A DNA stretch of 64,000 bases from Hymenobacter sp. DG25A (GTDB lineage: Bacteria > Bacteroidota > Bacteroidia > Cytophagales > Hymenobacteraceae), in NCBI RefSeq assembly GCF_001280305.1, contig NZ_CP012623.1, forward strand, positions 186,001 to 250,000. The letters are read 5' to 3'. A program made the translations under genes and the position numbers. Shown in pieces: positions 50,494 through 61,347 of this stretch; the first letter of the stretch is position 1, and each line of letters opens with the position of its first letter. The notes beneath the pieces were generated by a model, which saw nothing but the letters and a program-made list of their open reading frames with translations, did no database searches and was not told the DNA's origin.

Positions 50494-53400
50494 ATGAAGC
50501 ACAAGTACTCTAGTGCCCGTCGGCAGTATGGCTGGTGGATTATGTTTTGCTGGTTGTTGATGGCAGGTGTGCTTATGAGCCAGGGCGCTCAGGCCCAGAC
50601 CTACTCCATGCCGGTTTCTGGTACCAGTTCTATTACGGCCTGTGAGGGTACGCTCTATGATGACGGCGGGCCTTCTAATAGCCCCAGCAACAATTCGAAC
50701 GGGGTTTTGACGATTAACCCAGGGGTGAGTGGTAATAAGATCAAGCTGGATTTCACTACTGTTCAGCTGTATTACGAGCAAATCTCTATTTACGACGGTA
50801 CCTCCACGGCGGCCCCGCTTATTGCGGAATTCACCAACGGTTCCAGCACAGGTACCGTGTATGCTACCAATAGTACGGGGGCACTTACCGTAAAATTCAC
50901 CTCGAGCTACTACAATTATGGCTACTACCAGGGCTTCGCGGCTACTATTAGCTGCGTTACCTCGGTTCCGCTTTCTGACTTGGCCATTCAGGGTGCCTCT
51001 GCCCAGCCGCTTTCCATTGTGGCGGGCAACACCATGTACGTGACCTCCTCCATCTATAACCTGGGCGGCACTACGGCCAGCTCCAGCAATGTGGGCTACT
51101 ACCTGTCTACGAACAACACGCTCGATGGCTCTGATGTGTTGCTGGCTACCTCTACGGGTGGCTACCTGGCGTCCAAAGGCTCCAGCTACCGCAACCAGTA
51201 CCTGACCATCCCACAGAATACCGGCAGCGGCACGTATTACCTGCTGTTTGTGGCCGATAACCAGAATGGGGTAGTAGAGAGTGATGAGCAAAACAACGTG
51301 GTGAGCCTGTCCTTCAGTGTGGTGCCGCCTACGGTAGATCTTACTGTAAACTCCGCTTCGCTGTCGCCTTCCTCCGTTATGGCAGGCAATTCTTTTTATG
51401 TGAATGGCTACGTAGCCAACCAGGGCAATGCCACGGTCAAATCGGTAACGGTAGGCTTTTACCTGTCGAAAGATGCGGCGTTGGATGGCAGTGATAAGCT
51501 CCTGACCAATTCTAACCTGGGCACCATTAACTACGGCGACTACGCCTATTTCTCCCCTTACCCTACTATCCCAGCCGGCACCACGCCCGGCAGCTATTAC
51601 GTGCTGGTAGTAGCCGATTATCAAAACCAGATAACAGAGACCAACGAGCAGAACAACCTCTCGGCGCTGACCCTGACGGTGGAAGCACCCACCATTGATT
51701 TGACCATGCTGCAGGCCGGCCTGGGAACAAACAAAACCAGCCCGGGTAACCAGATATCGGCCTCCAGCTATATCTACAATCAGGGAAATAGCACCGCCAG
51801 CAGCTCCAACGCAGCATTCTACTTGTCTTCCGACAGCAAGCTGGATGGGCAGGACGTATTACTGGCTTCTTCGACGGGTGGCCAACTGGCCGCTCAGCAG
51901 TATGACAACCGGAATACCACCCTTACCATTCCCTCCGGCACCAAAGCAGGTTCCTATTACGTGTTGTTTGTGGCGGATTACCAGAACACGGTAGCCGAGT
52001 CCAACGAGCAGAACAACGTATCAGCCGTGGCAGTAGCGGTAGAGGACCCTTATGTGGATCTGCAGCCCTACTCGGTTAGTGTTTCTTCTTATTCGGTAGT
52101 TACCGGCGGGAAAGTGGACCTGTACGGTTATGTATATAACTACGGCAATATTACCTCGGCAGCCACCAGCGTGGGCTTTTACCTGTCGAAGAACGCCACG
52201 TATGATGGCACGGACGTCCTGCTCAGCAATACCACGTTACCCAGCATTACCGGCACCAGCAGCTACTATAATTATGGCTCGGTATCTTCTACCGTTACAG
52301 TGCCCACGAGCACTACGGTGGGAAGCTATTTCATCCTGATGGTAGCCGATAATAAGAATAGCATTACAGAGTCCAATGAGCAGAACAACGTAACCTATAC
52401 CAGAATCACCGTGGTACAGCCCACCGTGGATCTGTACATATCGGATGCTGGTTTGTCGCGCTACAGTGTGGCAGCCGGCAGCAACTTTACTGCCGGATTT
52501 TACGTGGCCAACCAAGGCAACACCAGTGCATCTACCAGCAACGCGCAGGTATACCTGTCCAGCAACAGCACGTTCGATAGTAATGATGTTCTGCTGGTCA
52601 CCTCCACCGGAGGTGCCCTGGCCGGATATGCATCCTCTTACCGCAATACCAGTGCTACGGTGCCAACGGCCACTACGCCGGGTGCTTATTATGTGCTGAT
52701 TGTAGCCGATGCTTCCAACCAGGTAAGTGAAACCAATGAGCAGAACAATACCTTCGCTATAACCCAGATTACGGTTACAGCACCGTTCAAGGGAGTAATT
52801 GTGCCCGCTTCCGGTACCAACACGCTGACTACCTGCAATGCAGACATCTACGATAACGGTGGAACAGACGATTATGCTGCTAACTCAAACGGCACCCTCG
52901 TTATTAAGCCAGGCACTACCGGGGCCAAGCTTCAGCTGACGTTCTCGCAACTCTCGCTGAACTCCTACGCCTACCTCTACGTCTATGACGGGACAAGCAC
53001 CAATTCTCCACTGCTGGCTACCTATTACTACTACAATACTTCGCCTAACACGGTACAGGCCACCAACAGCGAAGGTGCCCTTACCCTGGTATTCCGCAGT
53101 GACTATTACAGCAGCAGCGGCTTCCAGGCCAAAGCTACCTGCATTCTGCCCGCTGACCTGACGGTTTCCGGTGTTTCGCTGCAAACCAGCAGCACCACAC
53201 CGGGCTCTACCCTCACGGCATCTGCCTCTATCACCAACTCGGGACAGGGCAACGCTACCTATAGTAATGTAGGCTACTACCTGTCCACAGACCAGACCTT
53301 CAGCGTGAGCGACGTACCCCTGGCCACCGTAAGCGGGGGTACATTGAACGCCGGCAGCAGCGCTACCCGCGGCGGTACCTTGTCTATCCCGGCCGGTACC

Positions 53401-54528
53401 AGCTACGGCACCTATTACGTTTTGTGCGTGGCCGACCCGGATAAGCAGGAGTCAGAATCCAACGAAAACAACAACGTAGCGGTAATTACCCTGAAAGTAG
53501 GGGATGCCGAGCCCAACCTCACGCTGGCCTCTGCTACCCTGCAGGCAGGTTCCGTGCTGAGTGGCGGAACTCTCACCAGCAGCGTGGTGGTGAAAAATGA
53601 TGGTTCTTCCTCGGCCGCTTCCAGCACGCTAGGGTATTATTTGTCGGCTAATGCTACTTGGGAGAGCAGTGATGTGTTGCTGCAAACCGTAACCGGTGCT
53701 TCGCTGGCTGCTTCCGGCACCGCTACGCGCACGGCCACCCTCACCATTCCGGCCAGCACCACAGCCGGCAGTTACTACGTGCTGTTCGTGGCCGATCCTT
53801 CGTCGGCTGTGAATGAAAGCAGTGAAACCGACAACGTGGCTTCGGTAGCACTGACCGTCAACTCCGCTACGGTTACCAAGCCGGACCTGGCCTTTGTAGC
53901 AGCCTCGGGTAGTGTTTCCCCCGCCAGCATCGTAGCCGGCAAGAGCATTACTGCCGGTGCTACCGTTACCAACTTGGGAACAGCCGTGGCTACCAGCGTT
54001 CCGGTTACGCTGTATCTGTCCGCCGATAATAAGCTGGATGCCGCTGACGTAAAGCTGGGTACTGCCACCGGGGCCTCGCTGACCAATGGCCTGACGCGCT
54101 TGCAGCAAATTACCGCCGCCGTTCCAGCCACTACCAAAGCCGGTAGCTATTATGTGTTGCTGATGCTGGATGCCGAGACAGTTCTGTCGGAAACCAGCCG
54201 GGCCAACAACCTGTACAGCCTGCCCCTCACCGTTACGGTAGCCACTGCGTATCACGAGCAGACAGCCGGCCTCACCATTAACGTGTACCCTAACCCCACC
54301 CATGCAGCGCCCATCTCAGTGCATATGGATGGCGTAAGTACGACCAAAAGTGCGGCTACGCTTACGCTGTATAACAGTCTGGGTCAGCGGGTAGCGCAGC
54401 AGGTGGTTCGTCGCCCCGGCGGCGGGGTCAAGGCGGAGTTCGATGCCCGTCAGCTGGCGCAGGGAGTTTACATGCTCCACATTACTGGCGAACAGCTGCA
54501 CGTGGTACGCCGCGTAGTGGTAGACTAA
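50494..54528 (+). CDS. Secreted CUB/CARDB repeat protein with type IX sorting domain
   Basis: This 1344-residue protein has a signal peptide (ending near AQAQTYS). Order: a CUB-like domain (about 40-155; CEGTLYDDGG, QISIYDGTSTAAP), five CARDB adhesion repeats of about 120 residues (starting near 162, 278, 398, 519 and 642), a second CUB-like domain (about 765-883), three more CARDB repeats (883, 1004, 1128), and a type IX secretion C-terminal domain from about 1258 (INVYPNP onwards). Each CARDB repeat has the same YYLS/LSxDxxLDGSDVLL and GSYYVLxVADxxNxVxESNEQNN pattern. It is probably a cell-surface or released adhesin-like protein. The ligand is unknown. Confidence 0.88.
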   Translation: MKHKYSSARRQYGWWIMFCWLLMAGVLMSQGAQAQTYSMPVSGTSSITACEGTLYDDGGPSNSPSNNSNGVLTINPGVSGNKIKLDFTTVQLYYEQISIYDGTSTAAPLIAEFTNGSSTGTVYATNSTGALTVKFTSSYYNYGYYQGFAATISCVTSVPLSDLAIQGASAQPLSIVAGNTMYVTSSIYNLGGTTASSSNVGYYLSTNNTLDGSDVLLATSTGGYLASKGSSYRNQYLTIPQNTGSGTYYLLFVADNQNGVVESDEQNNVVSLSFSVVPPTVDLTVNSASLSPSSVMAGNSFYVNGYVANQGNATVKSVTVGFYLSKDAALDGSDKLLTNSNLGTINYGDYAYFSPYPTIPAGTTPGSYYVLVVADYQNQITETNEQNNLSALTLTVEAPTIDLTMLQAGLGTNKTSPGNQISASSYIYNQGNSTASSSNAAFYLSSDSKLDGQDVLLASSTGGQLAAQQYDNRNTTLTIPSGTKAGSYYVLFVADYQNTVAESNEQNNVSAVAVAVEDPYVDLQPYSVSVSSYSVVTGGKVDLYGYVYNYGNITSAATSVGFYLSKNATYDGTDVLLSNTTLPSITGTSSYYNYGSVSSTVTVPTSTTVGSYFILMVADNKNSITESNEQNNVTYTRITVVQPTVDLYISDAGLSRYSVAAGSNFTAGFYVANQGNTSASTSNAQVYLSSNSTFDSNDVLLVTSTGGALAGYASSYRNTSATVPTATTPGAYYVLIVADASNQVSETNEQNNTFAITQITVTAPFKGVIVPASGTNTLTTCNADIYDNGGTDDYAANSNGTLVIKPGTTGAKLQLTFSQLSLNSYAYLYVYDGTSTNSPLLATYYYYNTSPNTVQATNSEGALTLVFRSDYYSSSGFQAKATCILPADLTVSGVSLQTSSTTPGSTLTASASITNSGQGNATYSNVGYYLSTDQTFSVSDVPLATVSGGTLNAGSSATRGGTLSIPAGTSYGTYYVLCVADPDKQESESNENNNVAVITLKVGDAEPNLTLASATLQAGSVLSGGTLTSSVVVKNDGSSSAASSTLGYYLSANATWESSDVLLQTVTGASLAASGTATRTATLTIPASTTAGSYYVLFVADPSSAVNESSETDNVASVALTVNSATVTKPDLAFVAASGSVSPASIVAGKSITAGATVTNLGTAVATSVPVTLYLSADNKLDAADVKLGTATGASLTNGLTRLQQITAAVPATTKAGSYYVLLMLDAETVLSETSRANNLYSLPLTVTVATAYHEQTAGLTINVYPNPTHAAPISVHMDGVSTTKSAATLTLYNSLGQRVAQQVVRRPGGGVKAEFDARQLAQGVYMLHITGEQLHVVRRVVVD

Positions 54529-54550
54529 CGTTTCGGTTATCCAATCCGCG

Positions 54551-54600
54551 TCGGCGGCACTCTGGTAGGCACACGCCCACCGGTGTGCCGCCGATTTATT
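54551..54600 (+). terminator. Terminator after the CUB/CARDB gene
   Basis: TCGGCGGCAC (54551-54560) pairs perfectly with GTGCCGCCGA (54585-54594), followed by TTTATTTC. Confidence 0.8.
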
Positions 54601-54664
54601 TCAGTGCTGTGTGAGCCTTTGCGCCCGCTTTGGCGTTACCGCTACGCAAGTCTTCCCACTCGTT

Positions 54665-55120
54665 ATGCAACTTCCCCGGTTTTTGTTTTTGATGATGCTG
54701 CTAACTGGTCTGGTGCTGGGGCCCACTGTGGCAGTGGCCGGCCCGCCTTCTCAGATGCAGGTGGCGCGTCAGTTTCTGCTGGCTGTGCTGCGGGCTGATT
54801 ACGCCAGCGCCTATGGCTTGCTGGCCCCGGAGGTAACGCAGGCGGTGTCGCGCCAGCAGTTTCAGGCTGCGGCTCAATCCCTGCACCATGCCGGGCAACG
54901 CTACCAACCGGCATTTGAGCTGTACAAGTTTGGCCTACGGGTAGGTGAGGGCGAGGATGTGCGCCGCTTTTATGCCTTCACCTTTAAAGCCGATACGCTT
55001 GCGGCCACCCCGCATGTGCAGTTGGATGTATCGTTCCGGGATTCTGCCGCTACCCGGGTGCTGTTTTTTGGTTTGATTCCGATAAATCAGCCGCGCAGCC
55101 CGGCTGCTACGGGGCACTAA
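54665..55120 (+). CDS. Hypothetical exported protein
   Basis: This is a 151-residue protein with a signal peptide (MQLPRFLFLMMLLTGLVLGP, cleavage near VAVAG). The mature domain (AVLRADYASAYGLLAPEVTQ, then FRDSAATRVLFFGLI) looks like a small NTF2-like or DUF3887/DUF4864-type fold; that is a guess from pattern. ATG 54665 was chosen for the signal peptide; an in-frame ATG at 54611 is possible. Its stop overlaps the stop of anmK on the other strand (CTAA at 55117-55120). Confidence 0.65.
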   Translation: MQLPRFLFLMMLLTGLVLGPTVAVAGPPSQMQVARQFLLAVLRADYASAYGLLAPEVTQAVSRQQFQAAAQSLHHAGQRYQPAFELYKFGLRVGEGEDVRRFYAFTFKADTLAATPHVQLDVSFRDSAATRVLFFGLIPINQPRSPAATGH

Positions 55121-56319
55121 CCGGGCAGCGAGATTTTGCCGAGCGAAACCGCCGGCACTGCCTGGGGCCCGGCACCAATGGTGCGCGGCTCGCCGGCCAG
55201 CGTTTCGTTGGCCAGGGTAGCAAACAACACCGCTTCCTTAGCATCGGGCTGAATGCCCAGCTCAGCGGTGGAGCCCAACCGGCAGAGCCGCAGCCGGGCC
55301 TGCAGCGCGGCTAAAAGCACCGGGTTATGCAGTCCGCCGCCGCTTATATAAATGGGTAAGGCGGGCTGCGGTCCTAGTTGCTGCCGCACGGCGCGGGAAA
55401 TGCCTTCTGCGCTCAGCGCAACAAGCGTAGCCAGTATATCGGTAGGAGCAAGGTGCAGCGTATGGCTGCGCTCCTGTGCGGTCTGCAGGTATGAAAGACC
55501 AAACAGCTCGGGGCCGGTGGTTTTGGGCAGATCTGCCTGGAAAAAGGGATGCAGCAGCAGCTCGGTCAGCAGCTGTTCCTGGACGGTTCCCTTAGCGGCC
55601 AGGGCACCATGCGCATCATAGCTGCGGCCGGGGTAATGTTGGCGCACCACCGCATCTAGCAGGGTGTTGGCCGGGCCGGTATCAGTGCTGAATACGGCGG
55701 TGGCATCTAAAGAGCCGGGTAAATAGGTGAAGTTGGCAATGCCGCCCAGGTTGAGCAGGAGCCGGTCTTCGCCGGGCTGGGTGAATAGCAGATAGTCGCC
55801 ATAAACGGCCAGCGGGGCGCCTTCGCCGCCGGCGGCCACGTGCTTTTGCCGAAAATCACTTATGGTCAGGATACCGGTGCGCACGGCCAGGTGGTCGGCG
55901 TCGCCGAGCTGCAGGGTGGCGTTGGGCCAGTCGGGTAGCTTATGCTGGTGGCGCGGCGCGTGAAAAACCGTCTGGCCATGGCTGGCAATCAGGTCAACCT
56001 CGTTGGGTAGTACCTGCCAGCGCTGCAGGCATTCCAGCACCAACTCGCCGTGCAGGGTGCCCAGCCAGGCGTGCAGCAGGGTGAGGTGCTGAAGATCTAC
56101 CTGCTGCCGGGCAAAAACCTGCTGAATGCGCTGTCGGGTATCCGTGGAGTAAGGCACCGTGGCAAACTGCTCTACCACTACCTGGGTAGCTGGCCCATGG
56201 CCCGTAAATCGGCACAGCGCCACATCCAGCCCATCCAAAGAAGTGCCCGACATCAACCCTACTATGCGCCGGGATGGTTGCTGCGCCAGGCGGCAAAGAC
56301 GAGTGAGCTGGGCATTCAT
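55117..56319 (-). CDS. anmK: Anhydro-N-acetylmuramic acid kinase
   Basis: AnmK cleaves the 1,6-anhydro ring of anhydro-MurNAc and phosphorylates it to MurNAc-6-phosphate, recycling cell-wall sugar in the cytosol. The 400-residue protein has the family motifs RIVGLMSGTSLDGLDVALCR and STDTGPANTLLDAVVR. The ATG at 56319 places the first motif at about residue 18, as expected. It stands alone, with an inverted-repeat element upstream. Confidence 0.95.
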   Translation of the reverse strand: MNAQLTRLCRLAQQPSRRIVGLMSGTSLDGLDVALCRFTGHGPATQVVVEQFATVPYSTDTRQRIQQVFARQQVDLQHLTLLHAWLGTLHGELVLECLQRWQVLPNEVDLIASHGQTVFHAPRHQHKLPDWPNATLQLGDADHLAVRTGILTISDFRQKHVAAGGEGAPLAVYGDYLLFTQPGEDRLLLNLGGIANFTYLPGSLDATAVFSTDTGPANTLLDAVVRQHYPGRSYDAHGALAAKGTVQEQLLTELLLHPFFQADLPKTTGPELFGLSYLQTAQERSHTLHLAPTDILATLVALSAEGISRAVRQQLGPQPALPIYISGGGLHNPVLLAALQARLRLCRLGSTAELGIQPDAKEAVLFATLANETLAGEPRTIGAGPQAVPAVSLGKISLPG

Positions 56320-56364
56320 AATTAACAGTTAATAGGGGACCTGAAAGTAATGGTAGAAAAGTTT

Positions 56365-56464
56365 GTCCTCCTGAGCAAAGCGAAGGACCTTCTCCCGCAT
56401 CAACGATGATCGTACAAACGACTCGCTAATGTGGGAGAAGGCCCTTCGCTTTGCTCAGGAGGAC
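56365..56464. repeat. Palindromic intergenic repeat element
   Basis: The left arm 56365-56400 and right arm 56429-56464 are inverted copies with three mismatches in 36 bases (left arm begins GTCCTCCTGAGCAAAGCGAA). The 28-base centre is unpaired. It lies between anmK and hscA, both on the minus strand. Its form resembles REP-like or MITE-like repeats that I recall in Hymenobacter genomes. It could also serve as terminator for the hscA gene. Confidence 0.8.
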
Positions 56465-56504
56465 AGGTAGGTTAGAGTTGGTTAAGCTATTTGTGCATCC
56501 TTAA

Positions 56505-58367
56505 CTACTCAATCTTCTTCCCGGCCATGGCCTGCTTGATGGAGATGTTCATCACCCGCTCCGCGAAGGGGCGCGTCAGTTCTTCCAACTCGTCTACGGC
56601 TTTCAGAATAGTGTCCTTGGTATTGGTGGCCAGGGCTTCGCGAAGGCGCTCGGTGGCGGCGGCCGTCTCGGTAATTTCATCTTCGGTGAGATGCAGCGAG
56701 TTCTTTTCCACGAAGCGCTCCACCTGATACAGCATCTGCTCGGCCACGGTGCGGGCTTCGATTACCATGCGGGCCGCTACATCCTCACGGGCGTGGGTGA
56801 GGGAGTCCATCAGCATCTGCTCCACCTGCTCATCGGTGAGGCCATACTGGGGCTTGATTTCTACGGCCTGGCGGGTATTGGAGCGCAGCTCAATGGCTTC
56901 TACTTTCAGAATGCCATCGGCGTTCAGAATAAAGTTTACATCTACTTTAGGCAGGCCAGCGGGCATGGCCGGAATACCGCGCAGGTCAAACTCGGCCAGC
57001 TTGCGGTTTTCCTTTACCAGGTCCCGCTCGCCCTGATACACCGAGATTTTCAGGTTTATCTGCCCGTCCACGCTGGTGGTATACTGTCGGCCGGCTTTGG
57101 TCGGAATCTTGGAGTTGCGGGGAATGATGGGGTCCATCAGGCCGCCCAGGGTTTCAATGCCCAGGGTCAGCGGCGTTACGTCCAGCAGAAGCACGTCGCG
57201 GCGGTTGCCGGCCAGGATATCCGCCTGAATGGCAGCGCCCAGGGCCACCACTTCATCGGGATTCAGGGAGTTGTTGGCGGGCTGCTGGAAGAACTCGGAA
57301 ACCGAATTGTAGACTAGCGGCACCCGCGTGGAGCCACCTACCAGCAGTACAGCATCGAGGTCTTTGGGGGTTAGTTTCGCATCGGCGAGGGCCTGGCGGC
57401 AGGAAACGATGGTGCGCTCTACCAAGGGGCGAATCAAACCCTCAAATTCCTGGCGGGTAAGGCGCAATACCAGATTTTCAGTGAAGTTGCCGCCGAAATC
57501 ATCGTCCTTGCTCAGGTAGCGCTTGGCAGATTCTGCCAGCAGGCGTAGCTCCTGCTGCAGCGGAACGTTGTTGGCCAGGGTAGCGCTCAGGTTGTGTTGG
57601 GCCGTCCAGTGATTGATGATGACGCGGTCCAGGTCGTCGCCGCCCAGGTAGGTGTCGCCGTTGGTGCTGAGAACTTCAAAAATGCCCTGCTGAATGCGCA
57701 GAATGCTGACGTCGAAAGTGCCGCCGCCCAGGTCATACACAGCGACGGTTTTCTCTTCGTCGGGCGAGAGGCCGATGCCGTAGGCCAGGGCCGCGGCCGT
57801 GGGCTCATTCACAATGCGCAGTACTTCCAGCCCGGCCAGACGGCCGGCGTCGCGGGTGGCCTGGCGCTGAGAATCATTGAAATAAGCCGGCACGGTGATA
57901 ACGGCCTTATTCACGGGCGTTTTCAACGCATGCTCGGCACGGGCCCGCAGCTCCTTCAGAATCTCGGCCGAAAGCTCAATAGGCGAGTAAAACTGGTCGC
58001 CGACCCGGATTTTCACCAGGCCTTCGGAGTTGTCATCAATCACCTTATAGCCCAAGTCCTCGGCGTGCTCGCCCAGGTCACGGTAGGACTTGCCCAGCAG
58101 GCGCTTCACCGAGTAAATGCTATTCTGCGGATCGGTGAGCAGATATTCCTTGGCTTCGGTGCCTACAATGGGCGTTTCGCCGCCTTGGGGAAAGTGTACC
58201 ACCGAGGGTACAATGGTGCCCCGGCCCATATCATTAATGGCCACCGGCTGGCGGGTTTCCGGATGAATGTAGGCTACCAGCGAGTTGGTAGTGCCCAGAT
58301 CAATGCCAACGATAATTTCTTCCTGCTGCAGACTCCCGGTTGAGAGGTTGATTGCGACTTTAGCCAT
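56505..58367 (-). CDS. hscA: HscA-like Hsp70 chaperone
   Basis: This is a 620-residue Hsp70 of the HscA branch, which in other bacteria acts with HscB on the IscU scaffold for iron-sulphur cluster transfer. The ATPase domain has [49 protein letters not shown] and [11 protein letters not shown]. The substrate domain has [14 protein letters not shown]. The start was set at 58367 ([19 protein letters not shown]); an upstream in-frame start adds an unlikely leader. No hscB, iscU or fdx lies nearby, so a DnaK-like role cannot be excluded. Confidence 0.88.
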   Translation of the reverse strand: MAKVAINLSTGSLQQEEIIVGIDLGTTNSLVAYIHPETRQPVAINDMGRGTIVPSVVHFPQGGETPIVGTEAKEYLLTDPQNSIYSVKRLLGKSYRDLGEHAEDLGYKVIDDNSEGLVKIRVGDQFYSPIELSAEILKELRARAEHALKTPVNKAVITVPAYFNDSQRQATRDAGRLAGLEVLRIVNEPTAAALAYGIGLSPDEEKTVAVYDLGGGTFDVSILRIQQGIFEVLSTNGDTYLGGDDLDRVIINHWTAQHNLSATLANNVPLQQELRLLAESAKRYLSKDDDFGGNFTENLVLRLTRQEFEGLIRPLVERTIVSCRQALADAKLTPKDLDAVLLVGGSTRVPLVYNSVSEFFQQPANNSLNPDEVVALGAAIQADILAGNRRDVLLLDVTPLTLGIETLGGLMDPIIPRNSKIPTKAGRQYTTSVDGQINLKISVYQGERDLVKENRKLAEFDLRGIPAMPAGLPKVDVNFILNADGILKVEAIELRSNTRQAVEIKPQYGLTDEQVEQMLMDSLTHAREDVAARMVIEARTVAEQMLYQVERFVEKNSLHLTEDEITETAAATERLREALATNTKDTILKAVDELEELTRPFAERVMNISIKQAMAGKKIE

Positions 58368-58443
58368 AAGGTGCGGCGCGCCCCACAGGGCACAAGCGAA
58401 ACGGGGGTGAAAAACAGATAACTGATAAACCGCTTCGGGGGCA

Positions 58444-58451
58444 CAAAAGTA
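58444..58451 (-). promoter_or_regulatory. Candidate -7 box for hscA
   Basis: On the minus strand TACTTTTG is an exact TAnnTTTG match, about 77 bases before the hscA ATG. No clear -33 element was found. Confidence 0.4.
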
Positions 58452-58625
58452 ACGAAGAAATAGCGGCGGACTTCGGTGCCATTGGAAAGAGCGCAGCCGG
58501 ATTTGCAATCTGCCTGCCCGGCGCAGCATACTGGTAGGCGTAGTTGCCCAGCGCCCTAAGAGCCACAAAGCACAACGGTTGAAAATTTGTCGCCGTGAAT
58601 AAAGACAAGATGGCCTTGTCGATAC

Positions 58626-58661
58626 AAAAAAAGCCTCTTCCCATATCAGGAAGAGGCTTTT
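58626..58661. terminator. Terminator downstream of the amylase gene
   Basis: AAAAGCCTCTTCC (58629-58641) pairs perfectly with GGAAGAGGCTTTT (58649-58661), with A/T runs on both sides. It lies just after the amylase stop on the minus strand. Confidence 0.9.
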
Positions 58662-58684
58662 ATGTACTCTGAAATCCGATAAGA

Positions 58685-61057
58685 TTACCGCACCAGCACT
58701 TTGCTGCTGCGGTTCAGCTCCGGAACGGAAAGCTGATATACGCCGGCTGGCAGGGTCGTCACTTTCAGGCGCAGCTCATTAGAGCCGGCGTAAAGTTGCT
58801 CAGACTGCGTATGCACCAGGCGTCCGGTCAGGTCATAGAGCCGCACGGTAACTGTACGCTCTGCCGGGGTTTGCACCGTAAACTCAATATGCCCGGCCGA
58901 AGTGGGGTTAGGGTACACTGAGAGGCCGGTGGTCAGATCCGGCTTGGTTCCCTGCTCGTCGGTGGGGTTAGTGCCGCGGGCCGTCATGGAGCCTACCACG
59001 GCCGTGGGGGCCGTGTACGTGGCTTTCACGAAGGCGCGTTGGGCGGGATTAGCGGTGCTGGCATTCTGTGCCTTCAGCGTAATCCAGCCTGCGGTGCCGG
59101 GGGTGTAGGTACCGGTGAGGGTGCCCGTACCGGTTTTGCTGCTTACCAGCGTGCCGGCGCTGTTGTACAGCGCAATGGTCAGGCTGCGGGTAGCATCGGT
59201 GGGGTACAGGGTATAAGTAATGGCTTTGCTGGCTGCCGAGTAAATACGGCCGGCAGTGCGCAGCGCCGTAGAGGCAGCGGGCAGCTGACCACCCTGCTTC
59301 AGCGAGGAAGCATGCGAATCACCCAGATCATCGGCCAACTCCCATTCCTGCGTGGTAGTCAGCGCCGCTTTGGTGTAGTTGGTGGTGATGCCGGTAGGCG
59401 CCCACACCGAGTAACCACGGCGGCCACCGCTGGCCGTGCCGTTGCAGGGCGGCGTATTGATAGCTACCGTCTGCGAGCCGCTCACGGTAACCGTGGCCGT
59501 ACCATTCGCGCCGGAGTAGTCTTTCAAAACAGTGCCCGGGGCAAAGTCACAGCTCACGGTAGTGTTCTGCCAGGTGCTCCAGTTATCGTTGATGCCGATA
59601 ATGGCCTTGGTGCTGCGCTCGATTACGAGGTGGTCGGCAGCCTGGCCGCGCACTTTGTAAGCGCCGTCTTTGAAATGCAGGTTCTGGTGGCACCAGATCA
59701 GGTTTTCCAGGTCGGAGCGGGTAGGCAGGTCGGTGGTGCTGGTGGGCTGGTGTACGAAGCGCTTGCTGGTAGTGCCCACGTTGAACAGGTCCTCAAAGAA
59801 AACCTGGGGCGAGCCATCCAAAGCCAGCGCGGCGGCATAGGCCGCGGAAAGCCGTCCATCGGAAGGATCAATGTGCGGCGCTAGCTCCGAGCCGGTGTTC
59901 CAGCCGGTGTAGTTGCCGTTGGTGTCGGTGGTAGGGCGGAAGGTGTCGTGGTTGTTCACGAAAGGCACCGTGCGGTGCACGTACGTGCCCCCGATGTTTA
60001 CCACGCGCGTGCCCTGCTGGTAGCCGGGCAGGCTGCCCAGATCAAAATTGCCGCCCTGGCTTACAATGTTGTAAATGCCATTGCGCAGGGAGAAATCGAA
60101 GGTGCCGGCGCGGTTCTGCACGTTGGCTACCCAGCCGTCCATCTGGGCGGAGGAGCCCACCCATTCGCCTACGGCAAACATGGTAGCGCCGCCATTGGCC
60201 CAGCCCGCGTTGCTTTGCATGTTATAAAGGAAGTCCTCCATGGCAAAGTCGGGGAAGTGCTTCACGGCATCCAGCCGCACGCCATCAAATCCTACCTGCT
60301 TTTTATACCACACCAACCAGTCACGGGTGTTGTTGCGCATGTAGTCGGCGCCCTGGGCGGGGTTGTAGGTAGCGTTGGAGCTCTGACCATACGAGCCATT
60401 GTAGTAGCTCACATCGGGGCCAAAATACACGGCATTCCAGTCGCCGGAGGTAGAGTTGTTGCCGGGGTTGGGGTTGAAGTTCTGCCAGTTTTTGGAGAAG
60501 CGTCCGTTACGGGCCAGGTAGTTGGCTGCATCTTCGGCCGAGGCCGGCTTGGTATAGCTCACGTACCGGAAGTTCTTGTACTTGCTGGTGGTATAGTCTT
60601 CCCAGGCGGCGGGGTCCTGGCCACCGGCGCCGGATTGCGAGCCGGCACCATCTACGTGGTTCAGGACAATGTCCTGCACCACTTCAATACCGTTGGCGTG
60701 CAGAATAGCTACGGCACGTAGCAGCTCATCTTTGGTGCCCAGGCGCGTACCTACAAAGCCTTTTTGGTACTTATCGCCCAAATCGTAGTTATCGAAAGGG
60801 GAGTAGCCATTGCCCTGATTACCATTTTTAACGGATGGCGGCAGCCACACGGCATCAATGCCCATGGCTTTCAGGCGGGGAGCCAGCTGGGCAATGTAGT
60901 TAGCCCAGCCGTTGGGGTAATTGCTGTTCCAATAGTCCCACCAGAAGCCCTGAAGGACGATTTTCTGGGCCTGCGCCGGTCGGTTGGCACCGAGCATTAG
61001 GCAGCCGAGAAGACACAGGAGGGCAACAGCCCTCCCGAAAGGAGTACGCGTGTGCAT
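58685..61057 (-). CDS. Secreted GH13 alpha-amylase with type IX sorting domain
   Basis: This 790-residue protein has a signal peptide (ending near PAQAQK). The GH13 barrel carries the catalytic triad: Asp263 in [10 protein letters not shown], Glu298 in VGEWVG, and Asp371 in [20 protein letters not shown] is the conserved region I. Accessory beta domains follow (about 470-690), then a type IX sorting domain ([15 protein letters not shown] onwards) after residue 700. It would cleave alpha-1,4-glucans outside the cell. The start at 61057 ([20 protein letters not shown]) gives a clean signal peptide. Confidence 0.92.
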   Translation of the reverse strand: MHTRTPFGRAVALLCLLGCLMLGANRPAQAQKIVLQGFWWDYWNSNYPNGWANYIAQLAPRLKAMGIDAVWLPPSVKNGNQGNGYSPFDNYDLGDKYQKGFVGTRLGTKDELLRAVAILHANGIEVVQDIVLNHVDGAGSQSGAGGQDPAAWEDYTTSKYKNFRYVSYTKPASAEDAANYLARNGRFSKNWQNFNPNPGNNSTSGDWNAVYFGPDVSYYNGSYGQSSNATYNPAQGADYMRNNTRDWLVWYKKQVGFDGVRLDAVKHFPDFAMEDFLYNMQSNAGWANGGATMFAVGEWVGSSAQMDGWVANVQNRAGTFDFSLRNGIYNIVSQGGNFDLGSLPGYQQGTRVVNIGGTYVHRTVPFVNNHDTFRPTTDTNGNYTGWNTGSELAPHIDPSDGRLSAAYAAALALDGSPQVFFEDLFNVGTTSKRFVHQPTSTTDLPTRSDLENLIWCHQNLHFKDGAYKVRGQAADHLVIERSTKAIIGINDNWSTWQNTTVSCDFAPGTVLKDYSGANGTATVTVSGSQTVAINTPPCNGTASGGRRGYSVWAPTGITTNYTKAALTTTQEWELADDLGDSHASSLKQGGQLPAASTALRTAGRIYSAASKAITYTLYPTDATRSLTIALYNSAGTLVSSKTGTGTLTGTYTPGTAGWITLKAQNASTANPAQRAFVKATYTAPTAVVGSMTARGTNPTDEQGTKPDLTTGLSVYPNPTSAGHIEFTVQTPAERTVTVRLYDLTGRLVHTQSEQLYAGSNELRLKVTTLPAGVYQLSVPELNRSSKVLVR

Positions 61058-61347
61058 AAGCAGTGGGAATTGGGGAGTGGAAAAGAGAGATTATTCCCAG
61101 ATCGGGGGTGGCCGAAAAGGGGTCTTAAATTAGTGAAATACTATTATCATACAGCTGGGAGGGACTATATAAAATTTGGATATTCACAATTTGAGTAGTT
61201 CTGATATGAATTATAAGCCCGCTATATATGTTCAGCCCACTACATACTGTTATTATAACTGACCCATCAGTCGTTTTTTACGTATAGTCGGCAGAGCTTC
61301 TGTTTACAGCGGAAGCCCAGAACTCCGATCCAACCTGAATACCTGAT

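Noticed and set aside
56320..56504. Insertion sequence at the inverted repeat
   Set aside because: No transposase lies between or near the arms; only a small palindromic element is supported.
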